Of a DNA stretch of 46,262 bases, positions 1-7,202 are shown piece by piece. Numbering within the stretch: position 1 is the first letter of the stretch; every line of letters begins with the position of its first letter. Both the position numbers and the translations under genes were made by a program. The notes under the pieces were generated by a model. It made no database searches and was not told the DNA's origin. It saw nothing but the letters and a program-made list of their open reading frames with translations. The stretch spans positions 1 to 46,262 of the forward strand of contig NZ_CAMYWM010000006.1 of NCBI RefSeq assembly GCF_947302755.1. Direction: 5' to 3'. The stretch comes from an uncultured Anaerovibrio sp. Its GTDB lineage: Bacteria; Bacillota; Negativicutes; Selenomonadales; Selenomonadaceae.

Positions 1-251
1 TTAGCTCATGGATGTTGCTCCAATCCATCTGGCTTGAATCATGTGTGCATGATTCTTTGTTGCATTGTTTAGTTTTCAAAGAACACCACACTCGTCCTTT
101 TTGTCCGTAGCTTTGTTGCTCCTTGTAAAGTTCCTCGACGTACCGTTCATGTACGCCTTCGTCGCTTTACTGCGTCGCGCCTCGCTACAACCAAAAATTA
201 CTTCGTGTCCAGCTTTTCTCAGAAGCTTTTGCTCCGTGAGTCAGCTTATTC
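1..251 (-). other. rRNA operon leader (16S expected just outside the left edge)
   Basis: Read on the minus strand, this stretch follows an excellent promoter and contains TGTTCTTTGAAAACTAAACA (about 66-86). That resembles the conserved leader element just upstream of 16S rRNA in many Firmicutes. A perfect 8-bp stem GAATCATG/CATGATTC (36-55) and ATGGAT/ATCCAT (8-29) lie closer to the edge and could be part of the 16S processing stem. No mature 16S sequence is visible. The short ORFs on the track here are not credible genes. Confidence 0.7.
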
Positions 252-280
252 AGTATATCTTTTATATTCTTTCTTGTCAA
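252..280 (-). promoter_or_regulatory. Strong promoter, probably for the rRNA operon
   Basis: On the minus strand there is TTGACA, exactly 17 bases, then TATACT. It sits just after the tRNA-Tyr gene and fires leftward into the rRNA-type leader. The near-consensus boxes fit a stable-RNA promoter. Confidence 0.75.
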
Positions 281-336
281 GCACTTTTCAAAAATATTTT
301 TTAAAAAGTTTTGAAGGGAGAATATAAAAGAAAAAA

Positions 337-421
337 TGGTGGGCAGGGATGGATTCGAACCATCGTAGCCTACGGCGACGGATTTACAGTCCGTTCCCTT
401 TAACCACTCGGGCACCTACCC
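337..421 (-). tRNA. tRNA-Tyr (GTA)
   Basis: The minus strand folds as a class II tRNA with a variable arm. The acceptor stem is GGGTAGG paired with CCTGCCC, the anticodon loop is CTGTAAA (anticodon GTA), the T loop is TTCGAAT, and CCA is encoded. It is the last member of the leftward tRNA cluster. Confidence 0.95.
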
Positions 422-429
422 AAAAATCA

Positions 430-507
430 TGGTGACCCAGGAGGGACTCGAACCCCCGACCCCTTGATTCGTAGTCAAGTACTCTAATCCAGCTGAGCTA
501 CTGAGTC
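430..507 (-). tRNA. tRNA-Arg (ACG)
   Basis: The minus strand gives acceptor GACTCAG/CTGGGTC, an anticodon stem CTTGA/TCAAG around loop CTACGAA (anticodon ACG, presumably read as ICG), T loop TTCGAGT and an encoded CCA. It belongs to the same cluster as its neighbours. Confidence 0.95.
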
Positions 508-537
508 ATGTGAATATCTGCGCCTTATCAGAAAAAA

Positions 538-614
538 TGGTGGGCCCACCAGGACTTGAACCTGGGACCGACCGGTTATGAGCCGGTTGCTCTAACCAAC
601 TGAGCTATAGGCCC
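538..614 (-). tRNA. tRNA with CAT anticodon (Met or lysidine-type Ile)
   Basis: The minus strand gives acceptor GGGCCTA.../TGGGCCC, anticodon loop CTCATAA (CAT) in stem ACCGG/CCGGT, T loop TTCAAGT and an encoded CCA. The GGCTCATAACC anticodon arm is seen both in elongator Met and in Ile2 (CAT modified by TilS), so the amino acid is not decided here. It lacks the three GC pairs at the base of the anticodon stem typical of initiator tRNA. Confidence 0.9.
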
Positions 615-675
615 TTTATCTACTGATAGAAAATCTCGCACTGTTAACCAATGCGAGAATCGCAAATCATTGATA

Positions 676-751
676 TGGAGCGGAAAACGAGACTCGAACT
701 CGCGACCCCCACCTTGGCAAGGTGATGCTCTACCAACTGAGCTATTTCCGC
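676..751 (-). tRNA. tRNA-Gly (GCC), copy 2
   Basis: The minus strand gives acceptor GCGGAAA/TTTCCGC, anticodon loop TTGCCAA (GCC), T loop TTCGAGT and an encoded CCA. The gene is identical to the copy at 758-833 and separated from it by six bases. Confidence 0.95.
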
Positions 752-757
752 ATGATA

Positions 758-833
758 TGGAGCGGAAAACGAGACTCGAACTCGCGACCCCCACCTTGGC
801 AAGGTGATGCTCTACCAACTGAGCTATTTCCGC
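758..833 (-). tRNA. tRNA-Gly (GCC), copy 1
   Basis: This is the first gene of the leftward tRNA cluster, about 60 bases downstream of the promoter at 894-922. Sequence and anticodon (GCC) are the same as in the copy at 676-751. The short flank ATATGGA is also repeated, so the pair looks like a recent tandem duplication. Confidence 0.95.
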
Positions 834-893
834 ATTTCATTTAATTTCATTCAGAAGATCCGCCCAAGGGCTTCCCGCTGACTGACAAAACAT

Positions 894-922
894 ATTCTAC
901 TGTTTTAATACCCCATTGTCAA
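894..922 (-). promoter_or_regulatory. Promoter of the tRNA cluster
   Basis: On the minus strand there is TTGACA, 17 bases, then TAGAAT, about 60 bases upstream of the first tRNA-Gly. It probably drives all five tRNA genes. Confidence 0.75.
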
Positions 923-986
923 CACTTTTTTTATTTTTTCTTAAAAACAATTTTGGAGGCCCTCCGGCACAATTTTTTCTTTACAT

Positions 987-1013
987 TAAATATTCACAAA
1001 TTATGGCTGTAAA
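987..1013 (+). promoter_or_regulatory. Possible sigma-28 (FliA/SigD) type promoter for the cheB operon
   Basis: TAAA, 15 bases, then GCTGTAAA. The spacing matches the flagellar sigma-28 consensus TAAA-N15-GCCGATAA, and the -10 box matches 5 of 8 bases. A chemotaxis gene starts 67 bases downstream. The match is weak and only suggestive, but I see no better sigma-70 promoter ahead of the gene. Confidence 0.3.
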
Positions 1014-1080
1014 AAAAAGGATTTTTCCCATTAATATCGAAGTATTTGTTTAAAGCAATTTATGTTTTAAGGAGGACAAT

Positions 1081-2181
1081 ATGGGCACTCTGCGAGTTTT
1101 TGTCATCGACAATTCCATAGCCTTTCAGAACGCCTTGGTCCAGGAGCTAAATCATCGTCTGCCTTCTGGCAGCGTTATTGATAATGCCACCAGTCCGGTG
1201 GAGGCACAGAAAAAGCTGACAGCCTTTAAGCCAACAGCTATTATCTTAAATCTGGCTTTGGGCGCTATGATGATAAATCAGGATAAGTTTCTGCCTATGC
1301 TGGTTAAACAACACCCAAATGTTCCTATTATAGTTTATGGCATATCAAATAATGTTTCCCAGACAGCCAAATTCCTTGGAGCTTCTGCTTATTTTAAAAA
1401 GCCTAGTTTCGGTGAGCCCACCCAGCCTTTTTTTGATGGTATTATAAAAGCCCTGCAGGACAACAGTGCCTCTGTCAGATTACCTCAAAAGCAGGCTGGT
1501 GTTGTCACGGCAACAAAAATTGCACCACCTGCACCAGCACGCCAGAGTTCACCTTCGCAAAGCTCCTCTACACCCTCAGGTGAGCCTGTTATCAGCATAC
1601 CAGCTGGGCATGGCACCATCGATCTTATTGCCATTGGAGCCTCCACCGGGGGAACGGAGGCTTTGTCCGCCATTCTCCCCGCCCTAAAGCCCCCACTACC
1701 GGGTATCGTCATTGTGCAGCATATCCCCCCTATGTTTTCACGGCTGTTTTCGGAACGTCTTAATGGGGTATGTGCCCTGACCATAAAAGAGGCTGCTAAC
1801 GGAGATGTGGTAAAACCCAACCATGTGTATATTGCCCCAGGTGGCAAGCACATGTCAATTATTCGTCAAGGAAGTAATTATGTTATCGAGTGCAAAGCCG
1901 GGCCACCAGTACACAGTGTATGCCCTGCCGTGGATATACTCTTTGACAGCGTAGCTGACGTAGCTGGAAATAAGGCTATGGGAGTTATTTTGACGGGTAT
2001 AGGTAAGGATGGCGCAGCAGGCCTTTTAAAAATGCGCAAAAAAGGCTCACCTACCATTGGGCAGGATGCGGCCACCTGCACAGTTTACGGTATGCCAAAG
2101 GTTGCCTTTAGTATGGGGGCAGTACAGCAACAATTGCCTCTTTCCAGCATACCAGAAGCTATACATAAGATTGCCAGATAA
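1081..2181 (+). CDS. cheB: CheB-type protein-glutamate methylesterase with degenerate receiver
   Basis: A two-domain CheB-like protein of 366 aa. Residues 4-125 resemble a response-regulator receiver, but the phospho-acceptor position reads IILNLAL (Asn57 in place of Asp) and the acidic pocket reads VIDNS. Only the lysine in YFKKP remains, so normal activation by CheA phosphotransfer seems lost. After a Ser/Pro-rich linker (about 140-175) comes a full CheB catalytic domain with GASTGG (Ser188), VQHIPP (His214) and GIGKDG (Asp310), the usual Ser-His-Asp triad. The family removes methyl groups from, or deamidates, glutamyl residues on chemoreceptors in the cytoplasm. A strong AAGGAGG precedes the ATG. 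The stop is 12 bases from the next gene, so it heads an operon with two permease-kinase fusions, an unusual context because no CheA, CheR or CheW is nearby. Confidence 0.88.
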   Translation: MGTLRVFVIDNSIAFQNALVQELNHRLPSGSVIDNATSPVEAQKKLTAFKPTAIILNLALGAMMINQDKFLPMLVKQHPNVPIIVYGISNNVSQTAKFLGASAYFKKPSFGEPTQPFFDGIIKALQDNSASVRLPQKQAGVVTATKIAPPAPARQSSPSQSSSTPSGEPVISIPAGHGTIDLIAIGASTGGTEALSAILPALKPPLPGIVIVQHIPPMFSRLFSERLNGVCALTIKEAANGDVVKPNHVYIAPGGKHMSIIRQGSNYVIECKAGPPVHSVCPAVDILFDSVADVAGNKAMGVILTGIGKDGAAGLLKMRKKGSPTIGQDAATCTVYGMPKVAFSMGAVQQQLPLSSIPEAIHKIAR

Positions 2182-2193
2182 AGGAGCAGGACT

Positions 2194-4626
2194 ATGGATA
2201 ACAAAAGACATTTGTCAGCATTGAATATCTGGGGATTGTCCCTTGGCTGTGCCGTAGGCTGGGGTGCTTTTATGGTACCGGCCAATCTTTTTATACCTAC
2301 GGCAGGTCCATTGGGCACCGTCATTTCCATGGGGCTTTCCACTGTACTTCTTCTCATTATTGCCTACAATTTTTCCCAGCTGGTCAACCGATATAATGAC
2401 GATGGGGGAATCGTGGCCTATACACGCAACATATTGGGATATGATCATGCCTTTTTGGCTGGGTGGATTTTAATTATCGCCTACCTGTCTATCATGTGGG
2501 CAAATGCCACCGCCACCATTTTATTATCACGATTTCTGTTTGGGGATGTTCTCGCCTGGGGATATATGTATACCATTGCCGGATTTGACATAAACTTCGG
2601 TGAGATTCTTTTCACATGGATGGTATTTTTCGTATTTGGTCTCTTTTCCTGCTACGGCGATATCCTCCGCAAAATTATAAACACCTTCCTGGCAGTGCTG
2701 TTTTTTGCTACGGTGGTAATGTTATTTGTTGCCCTATACATCTACACACCTACTGATGTTTTTTACCCGCCTTTCCAGAATGTAACCTCCCCGGCTATGC
2801 AGATCTTTAGCATGGTCATGCTGACGCCATGGATGTTCTTTGGTTTTGAGGCCGTCACCCATACAAGGAGCCTTTTTAAATTTTCCACCCGTAGGCTATT
2901 TCCTATTATGGTAGCCTCAATAGTGGCCGGCGGTATTATCTATGTTTTACTGGCCGCCATGGCGGTTATGGCTATTCCATCGGAATTTTCCTCCTGGACC
3001 AGTTACATTGCCCAGAAAAATTCATTGGACGGTATAAAAGGGCTGCCGGTATTTAACAGCGTATACAATGTTTTCGGGCAGGAAGGTCTCGTTATACTGT
3101 TTCTTTCCATTCTTGCAGCCATATCCACCAGCCTTTTGGGTCTATACCGCATTACAGGTACAATTATCCAATATTATGGGGCACACAAAATATTGCCGGA
3201 ATGGTTCAGCAAAGAGGCCAAAGATGGCACCCCACAAAATGGAATTATTTTCGTTATGTTAATTTCCATGCTGATTCCTTTCCTGGGGCGGGTATCGGTA
3301 GTTTGGGTATGCGATGTTATTACTGTTGCAGGTGCAATAGCTTATGGCTATGCTTCCTTGTGCTCCTATATCACCGCCCGGCGGGAGAATGATCAGCGCG
3401 GTAAATGGCTAGGCGGAATTGGCGTGGCTGTTTCCGCCATGTTTTTCTTCTTCCCTCTTATTCCTGGACTGCTGCTAGGTGGCTCACTGGAAACAGAATC
3501 CTATCTTATGTTATCAGGCTGGAGTCTTTTTGGATTTGTTTACTACTGGTATGTATTCAAAAACGACGAACAGCACCGCTTTGGTAACAGTACCTCCATG
3601 TTTATTATGATTCTTTTCCTTAACTTTTTCTCCAGCAGTTTATGGCTCCGTCAAAGGCTGGAGGGCTGGATAAGGATTATTCCTTCCGAATGGGAGTCTA
3701 TTTCCTACAGTGAATTGGCCGCTGACAGCTTAGTACAGGACAGCATGATGCAAATGCTGATGATTTTATTTATTTTGCTGCTAATGGCAGATATATTTAT
3801 CACCATAAAGAGGCGTGAAAAAAAGCTGTTTCAGACCTTTCAGCATCAGCATGAAATCAATCAGGCCAAGAATACCTTCTTGGGTAATCTTTCCCACGAT
3901 ATTCGTATTCCGATGGAAGCAGCTCAAACCTCGGTTCATCTTGCTTTGGAAAATTGCACTATCTGTGCAGGATGTCCAGAAGAAAATTGTCAACGGCGAA
4001 TCCCTGACCGTCTGACGGATTGTTTGGGTAAACTGGATACCCACAGTCAGCTTCTGGTAGGACTAATCGATAATATGCTTAAAAAAGGCAGTATTATGCA
4101 CAATACGCACATGGATAAGATACCTATCGACTCCGTCACGGTGGATTTGCGGGAACTGCTCCAACAGATGAAAGACCTGTTTTCCCTGCAAATGCAGGAA
4201 AAAAACCTCTTTTTTGAAGTTTATCCTGTAGATTTACAGCACCCGATGGTGTTCTGCGACCGAATCCAGCTAAAACGCCTGTTAATCAATTTACTGAGCA
4301 ATGCCTATGAGTATTGCTCAGCCAATGGTGGGGTTATGGTAACTTTAGTGGAAGTTTCATCCATGCCGGAAGGGGAACGAGCCCTCTACGGAGATTATGA
4401 ATTTCATGTTCACGACACCGGTATTAACATCCCACCAATCATAGTAAAAAGCTTGACGGAGGATTATCACCCGGATTATAGCGACATGAGCGGCCTATAT
4501 ATTTCCCGCAGCATTGTACAGTCCATGGGAGGCACTATAGAAGTTGACTCTGCCTCGGAACAGCCTGGCAAGGATATCGTTGTAAAATTCACCCTTCCTA
4601 TCGTAGCAAAGGAGATGTGCTTATGA
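2194..4626 (+). CDS. APC permease-histidine kinase fusion protein 1
   Basis: An 810-residue membrane protein. Residues 1 to about 470 form an APC-family (LeuT-fold) transporter with about 12 hydrophobic helices. The TM1 region reads GCAVGWGAFMVP. A further hydrophobic helix (about 515-535) is followed by a charged coiled-coil linker and a kinase-like module. The H-box is FLGNLSHDIRIPM (His568, phospho-acceptor), the N-box LLINLLSNAYEYC, the G1 box HDTGINI, and a relaxed G2 box is SGLYISRSIV. Most ATP-binding residues are kept, so it may be active. Between H-box and ATPase lies a four-cysteine motif, C588-X2-C-X2-C-X4-C. Permease-kinase fusions such as CbrA (an SLC5-type symporter) sense nutrients; sensing of an amino acid here is inferred. 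The next gene overlaps it by ATGA. No response regulator is adjacent. Confidence 0.85.
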   Translation: MDNKRHLSALNIWGLSLGCAVGWGAFMVPANLFIPTAGPLGTVISMGLSTVLLLIIAYNFSQLVNRYNDDGGIVAYTRNILGYDHAFLAGWILIIAYLSIMWANATATILLSRFLFGDVLAWGYMYTIAGFDINFGEILFTWMVFFVFGLFSCYGDILRKIINTFLAVLFFATVVMLFVALYIYTPTDVFYPPFQNVTSPAMQIFSMVMLTPWMFFGFEAVTHTRSLFKFSTRRLFPIMVASIVAGGIIYVLLAAMAVMAIPSEFSSWTSYIAQKNSLDGIKGLPVFNSVYNVFGQEGLVILFLSILAAISTSLLGLYRITGTIIQYYGAHKILPEWFSKEAKDGTPQNGIIFVMLISMLIPFLGRVSVVWVCDVITVAGAIAYGYASLCSYITARRENDQRGKWLGGIGVAVSAMFFFFPLIPGLLLGGSLETESYLMLSGWSLFGFVYYWYVFKNDEQHRFGNSTSMFIMILFLNFFSSSLWLRQRLEGWIRIIPSEWESISYSELAADSLVQDSMMQMLMILFILLLMADIFITIKRREKKLFQTFQHQHEINQAKNTFLGNLSHDIRIPMEAAQTSVHLALENCTICAGCPEENCQRRIPDRLTDCLGKLDTHSQLLVGLIDNMLKKGSIMHNTHMDKIPIDSVTVDLRELLQQMKDLFSLQMQEKNLFFEVYPVDLQHPMVFCDRIQLKRLLINLLSNAYEYCSANGGVMVTLVEVSSMPEGERALYGDYEFHVHDTGINIPPIIVKSLTEDYHPDYSDMSGLYISRSIVQSMGGTIEVDSASEQPGKDIVVKFTLPIVAKEMCL

Positions 4627-7067
4627 ATACGCCACAGGAAACCAACAAGGGACACCTGCTCACACTCCTTAATGTGTGGGGCCTGTCCTTCGGCTGTGCT
4701 GTCGGTTGGGGAGCTTTCATGCTGCCCGGCAATCTTTTTCTGCCCAACGCAGGCCCAGTAGGAAGTATATTGGCCATTATTCTTGGTGGCCTGATTATGC
4801 TGATTATTGGGTCCAATTTCTGTATGTTGGCTGGAAAAATGCAGGATAGCGGTGGTTTTTTCGCCTATACCCGGGAAATTATGGGTCATGACCATGCTTT
4901 TCTTGCTGGCTGGGCCCTTATCATTACATATCTGTCAATTATGTGGGCCAATGCCACTGCCGTAATTGTACTGGTTCGCTTTACCATTGGGGATGTGCTT
5001 CAATGGGGTTTTCACTACCAAGTGGCCGGTTTTGATGTTTATGGTGGTGAAATCATTGCTACCTGGGGAGTCATTATTCTCTTTGGTTTATTTTCCGCCT
5101 TTGGAGGAGGGATAAAACAGGCCGCCAACACCATACTTGCCTTTATATTAATTGGTGGAATTGTCATCCTATTCTGTGGGGTACTGGCCATGAGTCCACA
5201 GCACGCCAGCTTTTATCCTGCCTTTGACCCTGATATAGGCGGTACGCCATTTTTGCAGTTGCTGAGTATATTGATGGTAGCACCATGGATGTTCTTTGGC
5301 TACGAATCCATAACCCATGGCAGCCAGCAGTTCCACTTCCCAACCCAATACATGTTTCCTCTTATTATTGCAACCGTTGTGTCCACTGTATTGGCTTATT
5401 GCTTACCAATCGCAATTGCCGTTATGGGCATTCCGCCGGAATATCACGGATGGAATGAGTATATCAACAACCTGGGCAACCTGGAGGGGCTCAAAGCATT
5501 ACCTTTGTTTTACAGTGTGAAATCCCTTTTGGGAAGCACGGGTTTAGGCATTTTGACAGCAGCCATCCTCGCCGGTATTCTTACCGGGATTATCGGTCTG
5601 TATCGGGGAGCCTCCTATTTGCTGCAAGCCATGGCTCAGGATAATCTCCTGCCAGCGGCAATAGCCGAAGAAACCAAGGATGGCACTCCCCGCAATGCTA
5701 TTATCTCAATTATGATAGTATCACTGCTTATTCCCCTGCTGGGCCGTACAGCCATTGTGTGGCTGGTGGATGCCATTACCATAAGCGGTTCCATCGCTTA
5801 TGCCTATGTTTCCCTTTGTCGCTACCGGGAAGCCACGGTAAGTAAGGATTCAGCTGGAAAATTCCTTGGTATCACCGGTTTTATTATCTCCATATTTTTC
5901 TTCTTCTGCCCGATAATTCCAAACCTGCTGATTGGCACCACCCTGAATACAGAGTCGTATTTACTGTTGGCGGTGTGGAGCATTATAGGGCTTATCTATT
6001 ACTGGTACATCTTTAAACATGATAAGCATGACCATTTTGGCAAGTCCTTTTCCATGTGCACCGTGTTATTGTTCTTAAATTTCTTCACTTCCTCCTTATG
6101 GCTGCGGCAAATGATGGTAACCAAGCTGCCTCTCCTGCGCCAAAGTGGTTATGCCGCCATCCATGAGGTGCTTAATACCAGCAGTATTATTCAGATTGTA
6201 ATTATCATCCTTATCCTTGTCTTTATGGGTGATATCTTTACTATCATGCGACAACGAGAATATCAGCTAAATATTAAGGTACAGGAAGAACAGCATACCA
6301 GCCAGGTAAGAAATTCCTTCCTTATTGGCATGACCCACGATATTGGGCTGATGATGCAATCCATAATGAGCTATGTGAGGTTGGCCAGAAATACTGGCAA
6401 GGAATATGAGACCATAAAGGGCAATTGTCCCCAGGACAGGTTGGACAGTCTATGGCAGTCCCTTCGCCATACAGATTCCGTAAGCCACTATTTCCTCAAC
6501 CTTGTGAGAGAAATGGGGTTGGTAGAGCAAATAACCTCCAACCATCTGGTATTGTATCCAAGAGCCACAGACATTCACTATAGTCTCCAGCAGGTCAAAA
6601 ACATCTTTGTTATTCAAATGCAGGATAAGAATCTGGATTTTCAGGTTGATTCAAGCCAGCTGGATAATTCCTATGTATATTGTGACGAAAATCGAATCCA
6701 GCGAATGCTGCTAAATCTAATCAGTCTTGCCTACGATGTGAGCCCTATGGGAGGCAAAATATCCGTATTGGTTACTCAAAAGGGCTTTGCTCATCGACGA
6801 TTGGAAAATAAAGGTGAGCTTGGTGTTTCTTCCCGTTTATGTTCGGATTATGAGCTAAAGGTTAATTTTACCGCCGACAAGGAACGCATGGATAAACTAA
6901 GTATGGATCAGCGAATATCCATAACCAAACACCTTGTAAACCTAATGGAGGGAGCATTTAGCATAGAAAGCTCCCCAGCCGCCCAAACAGAGATGAGCAT
7001 TCAACTCACTCTTAATCTAGCAAAACAATCCGCCGTCTCTTACACCAAATACGAAAGTATGGCATAG
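4623..7067 (+). CDS. APC permease-histidine kinase-like fusion protein 2 (degenerate kinase)
   Basis: A paralogue of the preceding gene with the same architecture: an APC permease of about 12 helices (GCAVGWGAFMLPGNLF), an extra helix near residues 520-540, a linker, then a kinase-like tail. The track starts at GTG 4617, but ATG 4623 overlaps the upstream stop (ATGA) and lies 8 bases after GGAG, so I prefer it. The H-box histidine is present (MTHDIGLMM, His572), but the conserved Arg-Thr-Pro is lost. The N-box reads LLNLISLAYDV, without the Mg-binding Asn, and no DxGxG can be found. The four-cysteine motif of protein 1 is absent. The tail is therefore probably not a kinase, but it could be a phospho-acceptor or a heterodimer partner for protein 1. 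A bidirectional terminator follows. Confidence 0.83.
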   Translation: MNTPQETNKGHLLTLLNVWGLSFGCAVGWGAFMLPGNLFLPNAGPVGSILAIILGGLIMLIIGSNFCMLAGKMQDSGGFFAYTREIMGHDHAFLAGWALIITYLSIMWANATAVIVLVRFTIGDVLQWGFHYQVAGFDVYGGEIIATWGVIILFGLFSAFGGGIKQAANTILAFILIGGIVILFCGVLAMSPQHASFYPAFDPDIGGTPFLQLLSILMVAPWMFFGYESITHGSQQFHFPTQYMFPLIIATVVSTVLAYCLPIAIAVMGIPPEYHGWNEYINNLGNLEGLKALPLFYSVKSLLGSTGLGILTAAILAGILTGIIGLYRGASYLLQAMAQDNLLPAAIAEETKDGTPRNAIISIMIVSLLIPLLGRTAIVWLVDAITISGSIAYAYVSLCRYREATVSKDSAGKFLGITGFIISIFFFFCPIIPNLLIGTTLNTESYLLLAVWSIIGLIYYWYIFKHDKHDHFGKSFSMCTVLLFLNFFTSSLWLRQMMVTKLPLLRQSGYAAIHEVLNTSSIIQIVIIILILVFMGDIFTIMRQREYQLNIKVQEEQHTSQVRNSFLIGMTHDIGLMMQSIMSYVRLARNTGKEYETIKGNCPQDRLDSLWQSLRHTDSVSHYFLNLVREMGLVEQITSNHLVLYPRATDIHYSLQQVKNIFVIQMQDKNLDFQVDSSQLDNSYVYCDENRIQRMLLNLISLAYDVSPMGGKISVLVTQKGFAHRRLENKGELGVSSRLCSDYELKVNFTADKERMDKLSMDQRISITKHLVNLMEGAFSIESSPAAQTEMSIQLTLNLAKQSAVSYTKYESMA

Positions 7068-7118
7068 CGAAAATCTTGCCAGAGAGTTTCGCCCATGTAG
7101 TTGTTTTCCTTCCACACG

Positions 7119-7172
7119 AAAAGCTCCCCTGTAACACCATCAAAGGCGTTGCAGGGGAGCTTCTTATTTTGC
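7119..7172. terminator. Bidirectional terminator between converging operons
   Basis: AAGCTCCCCTG (7121-7131) pairs with CAGGGGAGCTT (7152-7162), followed by CTTATTTTG on the plus strand and preceded by a less T-rich flank for the other direction. It lies between the stops of the permease-kinase operon and the convergent chemoreceptor gene. Confidence 0.8.
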
Positions 7173-7202
7173 TTGTTATTTTGTTTAATGCTGGATAATG
7201 GT

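Noticed and set aside
65-415. Short ORFs over the rRNA leader and tRNA-Tyr
   Set aside because: They overlap a strong promoter, leader and tRNA gene and have no ribosome sites or protein-like sequence.
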